Source of the DNA: Kalmanozyma brasiliensis GHG001
Lineage: Eukaryota > Basidiomycota > Ustilaginomycetes > Ustilaginales
Direction: 5' to 3'
NCBI RefSeq assembly: GCF_000497045.1
Contig: NW_015961964.1
Coordinates: 124,001-188,000, forward strand
Length of the DNA: 64,000 nt
The notes under the pieces are model-generated. The model had not been told where the DNA came from and did no database searches. It saw only the letters and a list, made by a program, of their open reading frames with translations. Shown here one piece after another: positions 8,404 through 18,847 of the stretch (positions are counted from its first letter, which is position 1; the number at the start of each line of letters is the position of its first letter). The translations under genes were made by a program, and so were the position numbers.

Positions 8404-10050
8404 ATGGTCGCCTCCACCTCCTCCTCCGCGGTGGCGTCGCTGATCGACCAGCTGTTCGCCGTCACCCCGCTCGCCGACTCCTCGCTCTCCATCAAGGCCC
8501 TCACCCTCGCCATCGTCCTTCCCTTCGTGGCAGTCATCCTCAACGTCGCCTCGCAGCTCCTCCTGCCCGCACGCAAGTCCTCCCCACCCGTCGTCTTCCA
8601 CTTCGTCCCCATCATCGGCTCCGCCATCTACTACGGCATCGACCCGTACAAGTTCTTCTTCGAATGTCGTGCCAAGTACGGCGACGTCTTCACCTTTGTC
8701 CTTCTCGGGCGTCGCATCACCGTCGCGCTCGGTCCTAAGGGCAGCAACCTCGTGTTCAACGCAAAACACCAGCAGGTCACCGCCGAAGACGCCTACACGC
8801 ATCTCACCACGCCCGTCTTCGGAAAAGAGGTGGTGTACGACGTGCCCAACGCCGTCTTCATGGAGCAGAAGAAGTTTGTCAAGGTCGGACTCAGCATCGA
8901 GAACTTCCGCGCGTATGTGCCGCAGATCGTCGATGAGGTCGACGAGTACCTCAAGAGCGATCCTCGTTTTGCTCCCCTCCAAAAGGGGGGGAAGACGTTG
9001 GCGGTGGACATCTTTCAAGCCATGTCCGAGGTCATCATCCTCACCGCATCCCGTACTCTTCAGGGCAAAGAGGTTCGTGAAGGACTCGACAAATCCTTCG
9101 CCCAACTCTACCACGATCTCGATTCCGGATTCACCCCGATCAACTTTGTCATTCCCAACCTGCCGTTGCCGTCCAACTTCAAGCGCGACCGCGCGCAGAA
9201 GAAGATGTCGCAGTTCTACCAAGATATTGTCGCCAAGCGCCGCGCCGCAGGCGTATCCGACGACGGCACGGGCGAGAACGACATGATCGCCGCCCTGATG
9301 CAGCAGAAGTACAAGAACGGGCGTGCGCTCAACCCGGTCGAGATCGCGCACATGATGATCGCCCTCCTCATGGCGGGTCAGCATACTTCGTCGGCCACCT
9401 CCTCCTGGGCCTTCCTTCGATTGGCCTCTCGACCGGAGGTGATCGAAGAGCTCTATGCGGAGCAAGTCAAGGTGTATGGATCCGAACTGCGCGAATTGGA
9501 CTACGAGACGCAGAAGACCTCGGTACCGTTGCTCGATGCGGTGGTCAAGGAGACGTTGCGATTGCATCCGCCTCTGCATTCCATCATGCGCTACGTCAAA
9601 ACCGACCTCGCAGTTCCCGCCACTCTCGCTGCGCCTTCGTCCACCCGGAATGATGCAGGGTATGTGATTCCTAAGGGACACTACATCATGGCTGCACCGG
9701 GTGTGTCTCAAGTCGATCCCCTGTTGTGGGCTTCATCCGACCAGTTCCAACCGCATCGTTGGCTCGACCCTTCCTCCGCCGCCATGCAGGACGCCGGGGA
9801 TCAGCAGGAGGATTTCGGATTCGGCATGATCAGTACGGGAGCTAACAGTCCCTACCTCCCCTTTGGCGCCGGACGTCACCGTTGCATCGGAGAGCAGTTT
9901 GCGTATTTGCAAATTGGAGTCATCATCGCCCACTTTGTGAGGAAGTTCAAGTGGGAGCTGGAGAGCAAGTTCCCCGATCCGGACTATCAGAGTATGGTAG
10001 TCCTGCCGAGCAAGGAGGGGAGCAAGATTCGGTTGACTGTGCGGGAGTAG
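8404..10050 (+). CDS. ERG11: Sterol 14-alpha-demethylase, CYP51
   Basis: 548 aa from ATG 8404 (context CCAACATGG); an in-frame ATG at 8299 would add 35 His-rich residues and is less likely. This is the endoplasmic-reticulum cytochrome P450 of ergosterol synthesis that removes the 14-alpha methyl group of lanosterol or eburicol. An N-terminal membrane anchor lies at about residues 30-54. CYP51 signatures are AYTHLTTPVFGKEVVYD (131-146), the I-helix MAGQHTSS, the KETLRLHPPLH ExxR helix and the heme loop FGAGRHRCIGE with Cys494 as thiolate ligand. Tyr131 and Tyr145 align with Candida Tyr118 and Tyr132, and Lys156 with Lys143. These azole-contact positions are all in the wild-type state. No intron is needed. 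Confidence 0.97.
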   Translation: MVASTSSSAVASLIDQLFAVTPLADSSLSIKALTLAIVLPFVAVILNVASQLLLPARKSSPPVVFHFVPIIGSAIYYGIDPYKFFFECRAKYGDVFTFVLLGRRITVALGPKGSNLVFNAKHQQVTAEDAYTHLTTPVFGKEVVYDVPNAVFMEQKKFVKVGLSIENFRAYVPQIVDEVDEYLKSDPRFAPLQKGGKTLAVDIFQAMSEVIILTASRTLQGKEVREGLDKSFAQLYHDLDSGFTPINFVIPNLPLPSNFKRDRAQKKMSQFYQDIVAKRRAAGVSDDGTGENDMIAALMQQKYKNGRALNPVEIAHMMIALLMAGQHTSSATSSWAFLRLASRPEVIEELYAEQVKVYGSELRELDYETQKTSVPLLDAVVKETLRLHPPLHSIMRYVKTDLAVPATLAAPSSTRNDAGYVIPKGHYIMAAPGVSQVDPLLWASSDQFQPHRWLDPSSAAMQDAGDQQEDFGFGMISTGANSPYLPFGAGRHRCIGEQFAYLQIGVIIAHFVRKFKWELESKFPDPDYQSMVVLPSKEGSKIRLTVRE

Positions 10051-10645
10051 ATGATGAGGGTGAATAGAAATGCTTTTGTCTCGGGCTCCGATTGTTGTTC
10101 GATGACTTGCGAGTGAATGACTGATGAGGGGATGGAATGGGGATGACGAAGCCGCGCTTGAAGAGATACGACTGAGTCTGGTCGAAAGAGAGATCGGCAT
10201 CTGGTGCGGACGCTCGCGAATGAGGTTGATGAGGTTGTCACCGAGGTTGTGCGAGAAGATACAGTGCCCTGTGCTCTCAACGGCAAGACGGCACGGCGGT
10301 CCACAGAAAGAGGCCAACTTGTCAAGCTGGCAGACACATCCACCGAGACTTATCGAGGTCGAGTCCTGATAGACAAGCAGCTCGCACGACGGCTGCTGTA
10401 CTCGCACGCACAGTGGGCTTTCTGCATCCCAGACCCCGCGGGGCTGTCTCGACGCGGGCCGACGTTGAGAGATCACTTGACACAGGGCTCTGGTCCACAC
10501 GCACGCAAGCGCAACGGGTCGCATGACACGTCCGGTCGATTCACACCCGCCTCCCGAGCGATGCGCTTCTCCTCACACAGGAGCGCTCACAAACGCGCAC
10601 ACGCTACCCAGACCCGGTGAAGAAGCAATGCATTTCGGGAGGAAT
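10051..10645. other. Convergent intergenic region between CYP51 and the Opy2-like gene
   Basis: About 600 bp between two converging stop codons. It should hold both 3' ends. I see no supported gene. A GGTCGAGTCC string near 10360 was tested as a tRNA B box, but the flanking stem does not pair. Confidence 0.5.
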
Positions 10646-12220
10646 CTACCTGTTGTCGCCTAGATCAAACGGAAACTGACCCAAGCTGACGCCTCCGACA
10701 CTCGCCCTCTCGGGGTCCTGGAAGGGATCCGTCCCCCTCTCCTGCGGTGCATCACGTGAGGCCAACCACGAGCTGCGCTCCTCGGCGTCGCTCGGGCTGG
10801 TCTGGTCGGTGGGGGCGCCGGCGAAGGGGCCGAATGGGTTTTCGCCGAACGGAATGCCCAGCGTCGAGGTGGACATTGTTGAGTCTCGACCGTTTGCAGA
10901 GGCGAAGCGGGTTTTGGACGGCGGAAGGAGGTCCTCATCTTCTCCAACCTCAGCAGTGCCGACGGGTGCGGTGGCGGAAGTGGTGGGCTCGACCGGGTCT
11001 TTGAACGGATCCTCCTTGACCTCTTTGCGTTTGAGGCTTGGTACCTTGACCAACTGCGCCTTGCCTCCGTTGCCCAACTGCACGCGACGCACACCTTCCC
11101 CGCTCACCGGCGTGATGACCTGCGGAGCGGACATCACGTACGACAAGCTTCCCGAATGGGTGCTGTTGATCGTGTTGACCGTGGCGCTGGACAGGGGGCG
11201 GTCCGGGCGGGAATACGGGCCAGACGTCTTGAGCGCTTCGACTGGGTCGATCGACATGAACTCGTACGCGGGTGTCGCTGAGGCCAAGGGAGAGGAGGTG
11301 GATGGCTTGTGAGGGGCTTCGGGAAGACGGAGGTTGAGATCGGGTGCGCGCGTGGGGCGGATGGGACCATTGCGGGCGGTGTTGACTTGGATAGCGGGGG
11401 CGCCGGTTGCGCGGTGTGCCGTGGTAGGCAGGGCGAGTGGAGAGATCGACTGGTAGCCGTCGTCGTTGCTGCTCTGACCAGCAGAAGCAGGGGACGGGGG
11501 TCTGAAGGCGATAGGAATGATATTTGCGGACCCGAGGCTGGCACTCGATCCGACGCTGATGCGCGGTGCCGTACCGGCAAAGCTCATCGTCCCAGACCGA
11601 AGAGAGCCGATTGTGTTGCGTTTGTTGGCGACGGCCTCCTCCTCGTCTTCCTCGACGCCCTCCGTGATGCGCGATAGATGCGTGGCGGCACCGAACGATC
11701 GGCGACGGAAAGCGGTGGGCTCGGCCAGCGAGCCTAGCGCATCCCCGTCGTTCAGACCGCCGGTGACCTGGGTATACTCGGTATCGCCGTCTAGCTCGTC
11801 CTCGTCGACAATGGCGAATGGCGAAGTGTTGTCGCTTCCCGCCTTAGCGCCACCGAGTTGAAGCGTGGTGGCCTCCTTCTCGTTTCGAACCTTTTCCCGA
11901 CGCTCGACCGCATCTTCGTGCAACGCGATGCGACGGCGTTTCGCTTTGAGCCTCCGCCAGAACCAATACGCAACAGCGGCGGCCGCGACAATGAGGAGCG
12001 CAGCAACACCGCCGCCGAGAGCCGACTTGTTGGTGCCTCCACCAGCGTCATAGCCTGGGATGGGGATGCAGCGATTGACGGGACAGTCCTGACAGGAGGA
12101 GCGGAAGATCTGTTGGCACTGCTGGCCTTTGGGACAGGATGGGCAGGGAGGGATATTGGTGCAGACGGCGCAACTGTCGCGCTTCTTGACGACGAACGCG
12201 GTTGGATGGGAGCGTCGCAT
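10646..12220 (-). CDS. Opy2-like membrane anchor of the HOG/MAPK pathway
   Basis: 524 aa, ATG at 12218-12220. Eight cysteines at residues 17-51 in the pattern CxxC, CPxC, C, CxxC, C match the short Cys-rich extracellular domain of fungal Opy2 (Pfam Opy2 N-terminus). One membrane segment follows at about 69-88 (GGGVAALLIVAAAAVAYWFW), then a basic stop-transfer patch RRLKAKRRR. The remaining roughly 420 residues are disordered, Ser/Pro/Thr-rich and cytoplasmic. In yeast, Opy2 is a plasma-membrane protein that recruits the Ste50 adaptor and so feeds Ste11 into osmotic and filamentation MAPK signalling. That role here is an inference from architecture. There is no cleavable signal peptide, so the single helix must act as a reverse signal anchor. 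Confidence 0.78.
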   Translation of the reverse strand: MRRSHPTAFVVKKRDSCAVCTNIPPCPSCPKGQQCQQIFRSSCQDCPVNRCIPIPGYDAGGGTNKSALGGGVAALLIVAAAAVAYWFWRRLKAKRRRIALHEDAVERREKVRNEKEATTLQLGGAKAGSDNTSPFAIVDEDELDGDTEYTQVTGGLNDGDALGSLAEPTAFRRRSFGAATHLSRITEGVEEDEEEAVANKRNTIGSLRSGTMSFAGTAPRISVGSSASLGSANIIPIAFRPPSPASAGQSSNDDGYQSISPLALPTTAHRATGAPAIQVNTARNGPIRPTRAPDLNLRLPEAPHKPSTSSPLASATPAYEFMSIDPVEALKTSGPYSRPDRPLSSATVNTINSTHSGSLSYVMSAPQVITPVSGEGVRRVQLGNGGKAQLVKVPSLKRKEVKEDPFKDPVEPTTSATAPVGTAEVGEDEDLLPPSKTRFASANGRDSTMSTSTLGIPFGENPFGPFAGAPTDQTSPSDAEERSSWLASRDAPQERGTDPFQDPERASVGGVSLGQFPFDLGDNR

Positions 12221-13077
12221 CGTGATTGCCGAAGAATATGCTGAGAGATGCGGTCAGGTGGGTATGGGGCGATGCTGACACCTCGCCGGGTTGGATGAGA
12301 TAGCTTGAAGTCTGAGGACTGGACGCGGGACTGGATGAAATGCTGTGAGAATGGGATGCGAGTCCACTGAAGAGCCAGCTCCAGAGTGACTACGAGTCGA
12401 GGATGCGATCGAGAAAGAGCGGAAGAGATGCGAATGCTGAGTCGAGTCGAGTCGGGAGAGATGATGGTGATGAGAATGAGAACCCAGAGCTGAGCCAGAT
12501 GTGAGCTTGCCGAGCGTGCGTGCGTGTGTGTGTGTCTCAGTGGGCCGACCGCGTGTCAGAAGCGCGTTGCAAGGGAAGCATCAGAGCGGTGCCATGCATC
12601 TTTACGCCGAGCCCCTTGATTCTAAAAATTTAGCGAGGCTGCCGATCCCCTCTCTTGTGTGGCTAGCTGCAACGCTTTCTGAGGATCAGACCTCGCAAAG
12701 GGAAGGCTCTTCCGTTAGATGCAGCCGACTGGACCATCACGGCAGGATCCGATCGGTCGGGACATGCCGATCAAAGGCGGTCCATCCGGAGCGAGAGGAA
12801 CTGTGCGTGGGAAAGGTGACAGCGCAGCAATGGAAGGACCGAAAATGCTGGTGTTGGTCTCAGGGCAACAGCGCAGCCTAGGGGAATTCGAGGGTCCTGT
12901 TTCGAGACACCCTTGCTTGATCTACGGCGCCTGTCGACCAAAGTGACCCAGCCGTCGAGCATCCAACGTGCATGGCAAACGATCTTCAATGTCTTGCTAA
13001 CACGCCGTCAGAGGCTGGGAACACCATTTCTGCTTTCGATGTGCGTGATCTGACGCTGTGATCTATGATGCTACGTG
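12221..13077. promoter_or_regulatory. Promoter and leader of the Opy2-like gene; 3' flank of lipoate ligase
   Basis: About 860 bp. The part next to the Opy2-like start contains short repeats of GAGTCGAGTCG (about 12432-12450) and a TG repeat near 12525. No gene is supported. Confidence 0.4.
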
Positions 13078-14451
13078 CTACAACACCGTCCGAAGCCAGT
13101 GCAAGAGCTTGTCCTCGATGCTGGTCGCCTTGTCTATGCCTGCTACTGATGTTGCTGTCGACGACGCCGGCCCCCACGGTGGTGGCAGCGCCAGCTCGTC
13201 GTACCTCCTCCCCTTCAAGTCCTGTACCACCGCTCTCACCCTCCTTTCCACTTCCGCATTATCGAACCTGGCATCGACCAGCTTGGCATCCAGCACGATC
13301 CCTTCCTTCGAATGCACTTCCACTGCAAACGTCCCCCATCCTCCCTCGCCTGTCGAGCTTGCATCCACTTCGCTGGAATCATGCATCTCAACCCGATGCG
13401 TGAACTCGGGTGTCTGACCAAACACCCATCCCCAGCTCTGCAGCTCCTCAAAGTTCTCCCGCAACTTCCACCTCCCTTCGTTCAGCTCGGGCTTGTCCAA
13501 CCACCCCTCGTCCACCTCTGTCTTCCCTTTTGATTCGTCGCCTGGATAGGTGCGGTGAAACTCAGCCACAACAGCCTGAACGAACCCTTGGTGCTCGAGC
13601 ATCGCCTTTCGGTCCGGGAAAGCGTCTGTGAGGTTGGCCACTGGTGCGGGCACCGATGCGACTCCTTTGGTCACCAGCAGCTCGCCCCTGTCATTCCTCA
13701 GCGAGCTACCTAGACTTCCTAGGCTGGCAGAGAGCAGCATGGTGCCATGATGATACGCGCGCTTGTTGACCAGCTTATACGCGCTCCCGGAGACCTTTCT
13801 CTCCTCGAACCCCCCTTCGTCCGCCTCCGAGCGTGTTTTGGGGGTCGACCGCCGATCAAACCCGCCCATGACGCGGATGCAAATGTCATTCCGACCATTG
13901 ACGTATGCTCCTGTATCCCCTCGAGCCAGCGTCGAGCGAGACTGTTGTAGGGAGATAGGTGGAGAATTGAGCGCGCGCGCGACGAGCTCGGCGTGTGTGC
14001 GCCGATCAAAGGCCTCGCGAGGAATGTGGAACGAGTAGTTGGTGTTGCCCAAATCGTGATACACCGTGCCTCCACCGGATCGACGACGCACCATCGGCAG
14101 GGAAAGTGACCGCATAGATGCTGCGTTGAGCTCCTTCCACGGGTTCTGATTGCGTCCCACAACCACACACGGAGAGTTGCGGTACAGGAAGCAGACGGGT
14201 ATTGAAGGCTCGATGGTGCGAAAGAGGTGGTCTTCAAAGGCGAGGTTGAACCACGGGTTAGTGGAGAGCGAGACGTAGGCTTGAGGTGAAGAAGAGGATG
14301 ACGAAGATGCTACTGATCGAACGGAGGTAGGTGGTAGAAAGGGCAATCTTAGAGATCGGCCATTTTGAGTGCAGACAATGGGGTACCCCGGCGATGACCG
14401 CCGAAGGCCGGGACCCGCACGTATCCTGAGCATGCCTATTGACGACGACAT
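13078..14451 (-). CDS. Lipoate-protein ligase (LplA/Lip3/Aim22 type), mitochondrial
   Basis: 457 aa from ATG 14451; an open extension to 14556 is less likely because MSSSIGMLRIRAGPGLRRSS already gives a basic, Ser-rich mitochondrial presequence (a second ATG at codon 7 would do as well). The BPL/LplA catalytic fold is recognisable: NLAFEDHLF (69-77), NSPCVVVGRNQNPWKE (92-107), the lipoate-binding loop RRRSGGGTVYHDLGNTNYSF (122-141), RNDICIRV (187-194), RKVSGSAYKL with Lys226 as the expected catalytic lysine, and YHHGTMLL (233-240). Such enzymes transfer lipoyl groups to E2 and H proteins of the 2-oxoacid dehydrogenases and the glycine cleavage system. In yeast, Lip3/Aim22 performs the last transfer step. 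An insertion of about 35 residues (about 162-186 and 198-218) is Arg/Ser-rich and not conserved in the family as I know it. Confidence 0.92.
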   Translation of the reverse strand: MSSSIGMLRIRAGPGLRRSSPGYPIVCTQNGRSLRLPFLPPTSVRSVASSSSSSSPQAYVSLSTNPWFNLAFEDHLFRTIEPSIPVCFLYRNSPCVVVGRNQNPWKELNAASMRSLSLPMVRRRSGGGTVYHDLGNTNYSFHIPREAFDRRTHAELVARALNSPPISLQQSRSTLARGDTGAYVNGRNDICIRVMGGFDRRSTPKTRSEADEGGFEERKVSGSAYKLVNKRAYHHGTMLLSASLGSLGSSLRNDRGELLVTKGVASVPAPVANLTDAFPDRKAMLEHQGFVQAVVAEFHRTYPGDESKGKTEVDEGWLDKPELNEGRWKLRENFEELQSWGWVFGQTPEFTHRVEMHDSSEVDASSTGEGGWGTFAVEVHSKEGIVLDAKLVDARFDNAEVERRVRAVVQDLKGRRYDELALPPPWGPASSTATSVAGIDKATSIEDKLLHWLRTVL

Positions 14452-15113
14452 GATGTGACTGAGTGTTTTGGCTGGCCTTTGAGCGCGTCCGTCTGAATGC
14501 GAAGCCAGCCGCTTTGATGAGGAAGCTGTGTGTAGGTGTCGGCCACACGGAAGCAACAGCCTCAGGCTCCTCCTGTCGATCAGAGACAGATGTTGCCCTT
14601 CTCGCCCAGCTCAGCTCCGCATCTGAGGTCCTGCACAGCAGCTTGTATTCCTCGTGACCCCTTGATTGGGTGTTCCGTGCGTCGATCGATGGGTTGGTGA
14701 TCAAGTCAGAGAGCACGACAGGAAGATCCGGAAGACGTCGAGAATGTGGAGAGAGCCGACGCCGACATCCGAAAAAAAGACGGGACAGCGCCGCGCTACC
14801 AGGAAAACAGCTGTCGAGCACAGCGCAGTATATGCTCTTTTTCCACTCCCTGCATGACAAGGCCGCTTCCGACCGTGCTCTGTCATCATTAGAAGTACTC
14901 GAATGCAAGCTGAAACATCACAGACTTAAACACGACGGAGGAGACAGTGTTGTAGGTATGCTATTCCGTCCGGATCACAAGAGAGACCTGACGAGAGGGG
15001 GAAAACGAGCTAATGAGTGTAGGTACGGACAAGTTGGAGCGGCGAGAAGATCTCCTGAAAGAGGGAAACCGGTCAAAGAGGTATTGTTCAGCGAAACACG
15101 GCTTGCAATACGC
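14452..15113. promoter_or_regulatory. Promoter of lipoate ligase; 3' flank of the GPI glycoprotein gene
   Basis: About 660 bp between two leftward genes. Reading frames here are short and unlike protein. No RNA gene was recognised. Confidence 0.4.
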
Positions 15114-16289
15114 TTAGAGCATCATGGCGCCGGCCATGACGACGGCGAAGGCGAGCACGGCACCCGAGGCGCTGTTGACGAGCTTGGTAGCGCCGCTGGT
15201 GGACGAAGCTGCGGAGGACGAGCTGCCGCTGTTGCCGGACGAGGAGCTGCCGGAGTTGGAGCTACCCGAGTTGGACGAGCCCGAGCTGGAGCTACTGCCG
15301 GACGACGACGATGAGGCAGCCGATTTCGAGGTGCTCTTGGCCGCGGACGACGACGAGGTGGTGGTAGACGACGAGACGAGCGACTTGATGCCGTTCGAGA
15401 TGGTGTTGGTGGTCTGGCAGTTGGACGTGCTGGGCGTCGAGTAGGCAGCAGTGGGAGTGACCTCATCCGGCGAGCCGTTGGTGTACGAGTAAACGGTGCC
15501 ACCAGCAGTGTAGACACCCGTGAAGAACTGCACGAACGTCGAAGTCTGACCGTTGCCCTCGGGGTAGAGACCAGGGGGGTAGGCCGAATCACCATCGCAC
15601 GTCTCGAACACGTCGTCGTTGTAGTTGCCTGGCATGACAAAGTTGCAGCCCATCACATCGAGCGTGTGCTGGCACTCGAGAGCGGTGGGGGCCACGTCAG
15701 ATCCGGCAATGCACACACGGAAGCAAATCTGGTTCGCAGAGGCGTAGTTCATCCACTCCTCGTAGAAAACGTCCTCACCCGAGACATTCGAGGTGACGTT
15801 GCCACCCACAGGGTTGCCCATGTTGGTGGCTCCGTGCGGGTCGAGCTCTCCACCCTCGTCGCCAGCCATGAAGCCGATGCTGGTGAAGTCGCCGACCGCC
15901 ATGAGCTGGACGTAGAGCGGGGTCTTGACAAAGTGCGCGCCGGTCACCGAGCCGTCTGGGATGACACGCGCATTGTTTCGCGGCTTGGTGCAGTAGGCCA
16001 CAGTGATCTCCTCGACGTCGGCAAGGGGCTGACCAGTGCCAGGGGGACCGAAAGTGCACCAGTCATCGATCGAGTTGATCGACGCAAGGCGCGAGAGCGA
16101 GGTCTGGTTGATGGCCGTGTTGAGCTGGGGGTTCGAAGGGTTGGTGGGACCGTTCTTGTTGGTCGACTTGACACCAGGGTAGTCGGCGTTGGCCGTGCCG
16201 TACGTGAAGGCGGGCACCGACTGCGCCGAGACAGCAGTGGCAGCCGCGAGGGCAGTGACGCCCAGCAAGGCGGACTTGGAGAAGAACAT
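15114..16289 (-). CDS. Secreted GPI-anchored Ser-rich glycoprotein ('macrophage activating glycoprotein'-like)
   Basis: 391 aa from ATG 16287-16289, chosen because it starts a classical signal peptide (MFFSKSALLGVTALAAATAVSAQ, cleavage after Ala21 or so). The frame is open 87 codons upstream but that part is leader. The mature domain (about 22-300) has paired cysteines (WCTFGPPGTGQPL, ITVAYCTKPRNNAR, FRVCIAG, CQHTLDVMGCNFVMPGNY, ETCDGDSAYPPG) and N-glycosylation sites. This matches a basidiomycete family often labelled macrophage activating glycoprotein, whose function is unknown. A Ser/Gly stalk of about 65 residues and a hydrophobic C-terminus (SASGAVLAFAVVMAGAMML) indicate a GPI signal and wall or plasma-membrane attachment. 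The strong CT-rich leader suggests high expression. Confidence 0.83.
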   Translation of the reverse strand: MFFSKSALLGVTALAAATAVSAQSVPAFTYGTANADYPGVKSTNKNGPTNPSNPQLNTAINQTSLSRLASINSIDDWCTFGPPGTGQPLADVEEITVAYCTKPRNNARVIPDGSVTGAHFVKTPLYVQLMAVGDFTSIGFMAGDEGGELDPHGATNMGNPVGGNVTSNVSGEDVFYEEWMNYASANQICFRVCIAGSDVAPTALECQHTLDVMGCNFVMPGNYNDDVFETCDGDSAYPPGLYPEGNGQTSTFVQFFTGVYTAGGTVYSYTNGSPDEVTPTAAYSTPSTSNCQTTNTISNGIKSLVSSSTTTSSSSAAKSTSKSAASSSSSGSSSSSGSSNSGSSNSGSSSSGNSGSSSSAASSTSGATKLVNSASGAVLAFAVVMAGAMML

Positions 16290-18847
16290 TGCTGTGTATG
16301 AAGAAGAAGATGAAAGGAAGGGGTGGTGGTGGTCGGTCGTGTCGACGGTGAGGATGGGTGATGGAGAGAAGACAAGGAGAGGGAAAAGGGGAGCGCGAAG
16401 CTGTTCTGCGTTGACTGTCGCGAGGCTTTTGAAGGGAGGGGCGGAGCAACGGATCCAGTCAACCGCGGGGCCATAGCGGCAGGGGAGGGAAAGAGAGCCG
16501 GCGGCAGCAAGGGCGGTGTCCGAAACGAGACCGCCCGCTCGTTCACACAAAGGGCGAGCCGAGGGGATCTGAGAGCGATCTCTGCGTTGCTAGCGCCGAA
16601 TCAAGGTGCAAACTGTGTTGAGGTCAGCCGAGTGCACACGGAGCCTCCCACACGCACACACGCAGGACGAGCGATTTGGAAGAACAACACCGAGGCGGGC
16701 AGCAGAGGTTGCGGAACAGCGAAGCTCAACTTGACAGGAGTGAAGATCGCGCCGAGATTTGGTTCAGGGTTTGGCGAGCAAGCCGAGCGAAGGCCAGTTG
16801 GCCAGTGTGAGTGTGTCTCAGAAGAACAACATCGAAGACCAAGAGACTGCCGCAAAAGTGCGAATCGGCGGGTGGCCTGCATACAAAGAGATTGCCACAC
16901 CGAGTGCAGCCGCCGTTTGGAGAGCGGCACTGATGTTTTGAGTGGCTCTGCTGCGCTGTGCTGCTCCTGCATCGTGTGCGCGCGCGTTGGAGGGTTTTCG
17001 CTGTCGTTGATCATCGGAAACCCGAGGGGCGGTGCAGCTGAAATTTCACGCGAAGGAAGAAAAAAAAAACAGGGCAGCCCACCGCACAGTCGCACCCCAC
17101 GAGCATGAAAACAACATTCAAATTCGCGAAAGGCAAGCGAGACTGCGGGCCGGCGGAATGCACGGCGGCGGCATCAGACAGCGCGCGGTCAACAATGCCT
17201 CGCCTCGCCAGCACAGCGTTTCCTCTGATGCCTCGGCCTTCTTGATTGTTCCGGTATTGCAGTGGGCCCCTTGTAGCCCTTCTGTTCCGAGCGGGAGCCA
17301 GTGGTTGTTGGTCAAGCATGTGTAGCACCGTCCACACACACGAGCTCGAGAGTCTCTCAGCCCTGTGTTGTGATCCCCTGGCCGTGATTTTCCAGTAGGC
17401 GGTCGACGTGCACGATCTCCTTAGGGCAGGATCGAGTGACTCAACAAGTATGGCTTCCGCCCGGCCAGTGCAGGCGGAGTTGGGGCTCGAGCGAGCGCTT
17501 AAGTCGTTGCCGGCCCCTGCTGTACCACATGCCGTCCAGCAAGCGAATGTAGAAGGATTCGACAAGAGCTCGCTACGTCCGGTGGCACATGTGCGGCCGT
17601 CGGTGCCTGAACCTTAGATTCTATACAAAGCTGCCATGCCGGCGAGGTCTGACGCCACAACGTGAGCGGAACGCTGATGAAAGGAAAGCTGATGACAATG
17701 GAGAGGATCTCCGAGCTAGTCGGCACCACGCAGCCTGTCCATGCTCTGCCATTCTCTACACTCTTCCAGCCGTATGCATCAGCGCTGAAAGGTCAGGATC
17801 TGCCTTGCGCATCCGATGGCGTCTTCTCACCGTCCAAGAAGGTCGCAAGGTCGATGCATGGAAGCAGAAAGTGACCGAGCTCTCGCATGGCCTTCGACCC
17901 CTATCAACGGCATTCTATAGACAGGTGCGAGCTCCCTCTTGACTCGACGCTTGTCTCGCTCTTCGCGTCCACTGATAAGCAAAACAGCCACGTCAGGCAT
18001 TCAGCGGAGAACAACATACTCGGTATCTCAAGGCTAGGACAAAGTCGCTTCTACCCGAGCTGTCAGTCTGCCGCGTTGCCCCTTTCTCCGCGACCGGTCT
18101 CTTTCTTTGCTTCCGGCGGCTCCTCTATGTTGGCTCTCCTCGAGCTTCTGTAGCCGCAGAGGGGACACGCATGTGTAATAGATCCTTCTTTCGCTTGTGC
18201 CCCTGAGATCGACAGCTTTGAATGACCTGACCAGACAACAGTGAAACACAAGCAAGAATCATACTCCGTGCTCAACTGCGGTCCGTCAAATCGTTAACCA
18301 TGGTTGAAAGCTGCCCCGGAAGGTCGAGTTTCTGCAAATCACTCCTCAGATCCGAGAGACGAGGAAGACCCACGAGAATCGTCATCTGTTTTCATCGACA
18401 CCGCAGTCCCTCATGAGAGCGATGCAATCGGTGATTCCACAGCAGATCATCGGCGATATTGGCCACAGGGAAAAAATTGGGACATGACTCAGCCTGATTC
18501 AGCATTTCACGTGCCAAAACGCATTGAGCTCAACATTTCTGGACCCTGAGAGCTTTGGCTGAGTCTGTTGTCGGTGACGACATTTTGGAGTCTGGAGGTG
18601 GCGGCTGTCTCTTTCACCTCGCTACCGTGACGTGGAGTTGCTTTCCAGCTCTTCCCTGCTGTCCGCGGTTACACGGGCCGACTCAAGCCGTTGAAGAACC
18701 CTTGCCGTCTTCATCCTCCCTCTATCCATCCTACCGCCACCTGTCAACATCATCGCGACCGCCTGATCCGAGTTCCAGCCTAGTCTCACACACCGAGCTC
18801 TCACATTCATTACCGCCCGCTAGCTCACACAAGCACAAACCCCGAGC
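16290..18847. promoter_or_regulatory. 2.5-kb divergent intergenic region
   Basis: This separates the leftward GPI glycoprotein gene from the rightward J-protein gene. The first 300 bp are the pyrimidine-rich leader of the former and the last 150 bp the leader of the latter. The middle carries only short frames without protein character, for example a 55-codon frame at 17450-17617 with a plain ATG. I could not assign any RNA gene. Confidence 0.4.

Noticed and set aside
8380..9711. 443-codon minus-strand frame
   Set aside because: Antisense to CYP51, no protein signature.
10340..10385. tRNA-like B box GGTCGAGTCC
   Set aside because: The flanking bases do not form a T stem, and no acceptor or A-box region fits upstream.
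16587..17565. Overlapping frames of 173 (plus) and 184 (minus) codons
   Set aside because: Both are open on opposite strands, with Arg/Ser/Cys-rich random composition and no motif. They lie in the promoter side of the GPI glycoprotein gene.
18290..18310. CGTTAACCATGG as a start of a small gene
   Set aside because: The frame that follows is short, and the downstream J-protein start is separate and well supported.
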